Source: Deltaproteobacteria bacterium
Lineage (GTDB): Bacteria; Myxococcota; B64-G9
Reading direction: 5' to 3'
Length of the DNA stretch: 13,673 nt
Assembly (NCBI GenBank): GCA_030591745.1
Contig: JAUVAM010000023.1
Span: 1 to 13,673 of the forward strand
The position numbers were made by a program, and so were the translations under genes. Shown in pieces: positions 12,126-13,673 of the stretch (position 1 is the first letter of the stretch; each line of letters opens with the position of its first letter). The notes under the pieces were generated by a model that saw nothing but the letters and a program-made list of their open reading frames with translations, was not told the origin of the DNA and made no database searches.

Positions 12126-13673
12126 ATGATCACCCAACCAAAGGGTATTGCCTGGGTGGCCCAACGCGCCACAACGATCAAGACCCGGCCACAACGCAGT
12201 CCACAGACGATCCGCGCGGAGGGTAACGGCCTGACAGGCCAACCCTCCAGCTACCTGCGGCAACACGCCCACAATCCCGTGGACTGGCAGCCCTGGGGCG
12301 AGGCAGCCGTCAAACGCGCAAAAGCCGAAAACAAACCCATCTTCCTGTCCATCGGTTACGCATCCTGCCACTGGTGCCACGTCATGGAACGGGAAGTCTT
12401 CGAAGACGACGGCATCGCCGAAGTGCTCAATCGGGCTTTCGTCTCCATCAAGGTAGACAGGGAGGAACGACCGGACCTCGACACGGTTTACATGAATGCC
12501 GTGGTCGCCCTGACCGGCAGCGGGGGTTGGCCGATGTCCGTCTTCCTCACTCCGGATCTTAAGCCTTTTTACGGAGGCACCTATTTTTCCCCCCAGCAGT
12601 TCATGCTGATCATCATGGAGCTTTCACGATCCTGGAGCCAGTCTCCGGACAAAGCCATCAAACAGGCAGAGCGCCTCAGCGCACATATCAATGCCCATCT
12701 GGCCCATCACAAAGATACAGAAACCCAACTCGAAAAAAAGGTCCTCGCCCGATGGGCACAAACAGCGCTGGCGCACAGCGATCCAGTTCACGGCGGGTTG
12801 AAGGGACGCATGAAATTTCCCATGCCGGTCACCTGGCGCTGGCTCTTGGCTCAGCATGGCATCGAAGCCGATGCGACGCTGGAGAAAGCCACACGGCTAA
12901 GCCTGGACAACATGGCGGCCGGCGGCCTGCAAGATCAGCTGGGCGGCGGATTCCACCGCTACACCGTAGACACGGACTGGACCGTGCCCCACTTCGAAAA
13001 AATGCTCTACGACAACGCCCAATTGGCCAGCCTGTACCTTGAGGCAGCCGCGGCCTTCGACCACGAGCCTTATCGACAAACGGCCGCGCGAACCTTGGAT
13101 TTTCTGCTGGAACAAATGCACGATCCGGCAGGCGGCTTCTATGCCAGCTTCGACGCCGACAGCGAGGGCGTAGAGGGCACCTTCTACATTTGGACCCGAG
13201 AAGAAATCAAAGCAGCCGTGGGCGGAACAGTCGCGGAAGCCCTGGCGGATGTGCTGGGGGTGAGCGAGCAGGGTAACTTCGAACGCAAAAACGTGCTGAC
13301 CCGACGGGCCAATCTGCAAGCTTTGGCGACAAAACACGGGCGCAGCCAGGAAGATTTGGCCGCTTTGCCGGATCGGCACCGCGAGGCGCTTTTGGCATTC
13401 AGAGCCCTGCGCAAGCCACCAAGCCTGGACAAAAAAATCATCACGAGTTGGAGCGGTTTGGCCATCTCGGCCATGGCGCAGGGTTCGATGCTGCTTGGAG
13501 ATGAACGCTACCTGAACGCCGCAAAAAGGGCCGCCGACTTTCTGTTGTCCGAACATCGTCGCCAGGATGGTGGGCTCTACCGAGTGTCCAACGGCGGTCA
13601 CGCCGAGGTGCCCGCGGTCTTAGACGACTACGCCTTTCTGGCGAACGGCCTCATCGACCTCTTTCAGGCGGGC
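12126..13673 (+). CDS. DUF255 / SSP411 (YyaL-like) thioredoxin-fold protein (3' partial)
   Basis: The first 516 codons of a protein of the DUF255 (spermatogenesis-associated protein 20, YyaL) family, usually near 650-700 residues. Residues 1-33 are a basic extension with no signal peptide. The thioredoxin-like domain begins near GLTGQPSSYLRQHAHNPVDW and has the hallmark CHWCH at 81-85, KVDREERPD and TGSGGWPMSVFLTPD. The second part matches the alpha/alpha-barrel region, with QLGGGFHRYTVDTDW, VPHFEKMLYDNA, GGFYASFDADSEG and LDKKIITSWSGLAISA. Two places differ from typical members as I remember them: the stretch after GGTYF is shortened, and the usual GGFG.APKFP reads GGLKGRMKFP. The start is supported by GGAAGGAAGG directly upstream; an in-frame ATG at 12063 lacks a ribosome site. 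The biochemical function of the family is not firmly known. A thiol-redox or sugar-epimerase-like role is guessed from the folds. It may belong to the ECF sigma/anti-sigma unit. Confidence 0.92.
   Translation, partial: MITQPKGIAWVAQRATTIKTRPQRSPQTIRAEGNGLTGQPSSYLRQHAHNPVDWQPWGEAAVKRAKAENKPIFLSIGYASCHWCHVMEREVFEDDGIAEVLNRAFVSIKVDREERPDLDTVYMNAVVALTGSGGWPMSVFLTPDLKPFYGGTYFSPQQFMLIIMELSRSWSQSPDKAIKQAERLSAHINAHLAHHKDTETQLEKKVLARWAQTALAHSDPVHGGLKGRMKFPMPVTWRWLLAQHGIEADATLEKATRLSLDNMAAGGLQDQLGGGFHRYTVDTDWTVPHFEKMLYDNAQLASLYLEAAAAFDHEPYRQTAARTLDFLLEQMHDPAGGFYASFDADSEGVEGTFYIWTREEIKAAVGGTVAEALADVLGVSEQGNFERKNVLTRRANLQALATKHGRSQEDLAALPDRHREALLAFRALRKPPSLDKKIITSWSGLAISAMAQGSMLLGDERYLNAAKRAADFLLSEHRRQDGGLYRVSNGGHAEVPAVLDDYAFLANGLIDLFQAG

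Overview
The window is GC-rich and densely coded. It looks like a chromosomal piece from a Gram-negative bacterium of the former Deltaproteobacteria (Myxococcota, Bradymonadota or Desulfobacterota-like). That placement is inferred from a secreted protein with MopE-type Asp/Cys repeats plus a phospholipase-D-like domain, from NtrC-type sigma-54 regulation, and from a long heavy-metal RND pump. No rRNA, tRNA, insertion sequence or CRISPR array is visible.

Layout. Positions 1-1706 (minus strand, cut at the left edge) encode an exported, probably lipid-anchored protein: signal sequence, six Asp/Cys-rich MopE-type repeats, a beta-rich linker, then the start of a PLD-like domain. A 276-bp divergent region follows. 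On the plus strand, 1983-3053 and 3050-4510 encode a membrane histidine kinase and an NtrC-family response regulator overlapping by 4 bp. A 101-bp gap then carries an almost ideal -24/-12 (sigma-54) promoter. Next comes a translationally coupled efflux operon: outer-membrane channel (4612-5886), periplasmic adaptor (5883-7664) and CusA/CzcA-type RND pump (7661-11158). Then follow an ECF sigma factor (11211-11813), its overlapping zinc-finger anti-sigma partner (11810-12046), and a DUF255/thioredoxin-fold protein (12126 to beyond the right edge), whose start is preceded by a predicted RNA stem.

How the parts may work together. The kinase has histidine clusters in both loops predicted to face the periplasm. 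Its partner regulator has every residue needed to activate sigma-54 RNA polymerase, and the only convincing sigma-54 promoter sits directly after it, in front of the efflux operon. The pump keeps the three methionines that carry Cu(I)/Ag(I) in E. coli CusA, and the adaptor has an extra metal-binding domain at each end. The simplest reading is a self-contained Cu(I)/Ag(I) sensing and export module under sigma-54 control, where the classical CusRS system uses an OmpR-type regulator. The ECF/anti-sigma pair and the thioredoxin-like protein may add a thiol- or redox-stress branch, but that link rests on position alone.
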